Source of the DNA: Tetrahymena thermophila SB210
Lineage: Eukaryota; Ciliophora; Oligohymenophorea; Hymenostomatida; Tetrahymenidae
Direction of reading: 5' to 3'
NCBI RefSeq assembly: GCF_000189635.1
Contig: NW_002476315.1
Coordinates: 3,567-67,566 of the forward strand
DNA length: 64,000 nucleotides
Under the pieces are notes generated by a model that worked only from the letters and a program-made list of their open reading frames with translations, did not search any database and was not told the origin of the DNA. Shown here one piece after another: positions 62,841-64,000 of this stretch. Position 1 is the stretch's first letter, and each line of letters starts with the position of its first letter. Position numbers and translations under genes: made by a program.

Positions 62841-64000
62841 ATGTCGATGCAAATACCATCTTCTAGCAGATTGAATTTTACCCATGATTAAATGGAATAC
62901 ATCAAGTAGATATTTTGTAAAGAGTTTGGTGAAGATACAACTGAATACTAGATGCGTAAAAAACATCTAGATTAGAACCCTGGATCCATTTTTATAGATG
63001 AGCAATTTCCTCCTGATAGAGAATCCCTTTGCAACAATTGGGACGATATTACAGACTAAGCTACTTTAAAGTCTTGGTCACAAATTACATGGCTTAGACC
63101 AAAAGATTTTTTGAAACTTGCTCCAGGAGAATAGATAAAATTATTTGACACTATTGAACCAAACGATATTAAATAAGGTATTTTAGGTGATTGCTATTTT
63201 TTATCATCATTAAGCTCTCTAGCAGAAAGAGAAATGCTTATTAAGAGATTATTTGAAACTAAGACTTACCAAGAAAATGGTCTTTATGCAATCTGGTTAA
63301 ATATTGAAGGAGAATGGAGATGCATCGTCGTCGATGATCACATTCCTTGTAAAAATAAATAACCTGCATTCACTAGATCTAATGGAAATGAATTGTGGGT
63401 ACTTTTATTGGAAAAAGCATACGCAAAAGCCTATGGTTCCTATTACAAAATTGAAGGTGGTAATCCAGCAGTTGCTCTCAGAGATTTAACAGGTGCCCCA
63501 TATGTCAATTTTGATGAAAAAGAACCAGATAGCATGTTTAATTTCTTATTTGAGCATGATAAGTCAGGAAGAGGTGATATACTTACATGCTACACACCTT
63601 CCACTGAAATTAGAGAAGCTCAGTTAGATGTTGGTCTTTATTCAGGACATGCTTACTCAATATTAGATGTCCAAAAAATTAAGACACAAGATGGCAAAGA
63701 ACATCGCATCCTTCAAATTAGAAATCCATGGGGGTATATTTAATCTTAAATAATATTTTAAAGCATTTTTTCTATTAATTAATCTATAAATACTTCTGTT
63801 TTATCAACAAAAATTTTAATTAGCTCTCAAATTGCTTGTTATATGGTTAAAATATTGCAGAGATAAATTAGAAGATATTCTCTGCTTAAACTATATTTAT
63901 TTTACTACTTCAAACATAAGCAAAAAATAATGTTTTTTAAAAAAAATAATACTTGTTTAATCAATACAATAAGGTATCAAATAAAGGATTTATTATATAA
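62841..64000 (+). CDS. Calpain-family cysteine protease, 5' part
   Basis: The first exon is 62841-63733, starting MSMQIPSSSRLNF. It ends in GG|GTATAT directly after RNPWG, and the remaining 267 bases are the start of an intron, so the gene runs off the window. The exon holds the whole papain-like calpain core: Cys118 in GILGDCYFLSSL, His270 in YSGHAYSIL and Asn295 in RNPWG, plus LWVLLLEKAYAKAYGSY and DDHIPCKN. Calpains are calcium-dependent cytosolic proteases that cut target proteins at limited sites. Any C2-like or EF-hand domain would lie outside the window. The start codon is the first ATG after an A-rich leader; a second Met at residue 3 is also possible. Confidence 0.9.

Noticed and set aside
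63734-64000. Stop-free continuation of the calpain frame to the window end
   Set aside because: Translation loses calpain similarity right after RNPWG at a GGGTATAT donor, and composition becomes intron-like.
1-64000. tRNA, rRNA, or chromosome-breakage sequence
   Set aside because: Looked for T-loop GGTTCGAATCC-like words and the 15-base breakage motif by eye on both strands; none found, though a scan program would be needed to be sure.

Overview
The window is very AT-rich and comes from a ciliate that reads TAA and TAG as glutamine, with TGA as the only stop. Several long conserved genes (penicillin-acylase-like enzyme, M20 peptidase, protein kinase, calpain, RING protein) stay in frame only under that code and all end in TGA. 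Introns are short and AT-rich with GTA.../...AG ends. Gene density and families fit Tetrahymena or a close relative. No IES, telomere or chromosome-breakage site was recognised, so a macronuclear chromosome interior is likely but not proven.

Regions 1-18,300 and 34,100-43,600 hold six leucine-rich-repeat (LRR) genes of one family: A (+, 811-3856), B (-, 4280-10226), C (+, 10905-15802), D (+, 16628-18292), E (-, 34177-38391) and F (-, 38818-43580). A seventh ends at or just before base 1. Each gene has a 39-nt first exon, a 50-nt second exon, a run of 4 to 16 exons of almost invariably 90 nt, and a short last exon. Each 90-nt exon encodes one LRR and is split by phase 2 introns on both sides, so units can be gained or lost without breaking the frame. 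67 LRR exons were counted. A and C form one subfamily (diverged exons, shared flanks and C-terminus). B, D, E and F form another with near-identical exon-plus-intron units.

Region 19,200-33,100 carries single-copy-looking genes: a membrane receptor-like protein with a Cache-like ectodomain and a TPR-like cytoplasmic part (19206-24325), a small coiled-coil protein built on an 18-residue repeat (24697-25197), a membrane-anchored penicillin-acylase-family Ntn hydrolase in six exons (25793-28669), a Ser/Gln-rich protein of unknown function (29689-31480, 5' end unresolved), and a small locus with two overlapping frames (32220-33103).

Region 44,400-64,000 carries a Gln/Asn-rich coiled-coil protein with an FKARPVP motif (44397-46282), an M20 dipeptidase (46979-48400), the splicing factor SF3B6/p14 (49713-50186), a nine-exon multipass membrane protein with a Q/N-rich middle and a C-terminal RING finger (51333-57139), an intronless Ser/Thr kinase with C-ending codon preference (59973-60890), and the 5' part of a calpain (62841 to beyond the window end). 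The genes are unrelated in pathway; there is no operon logic, as expected for a ciliate. The distinctive biology is the modular exon-array LRR family and the evidence for its turnover.
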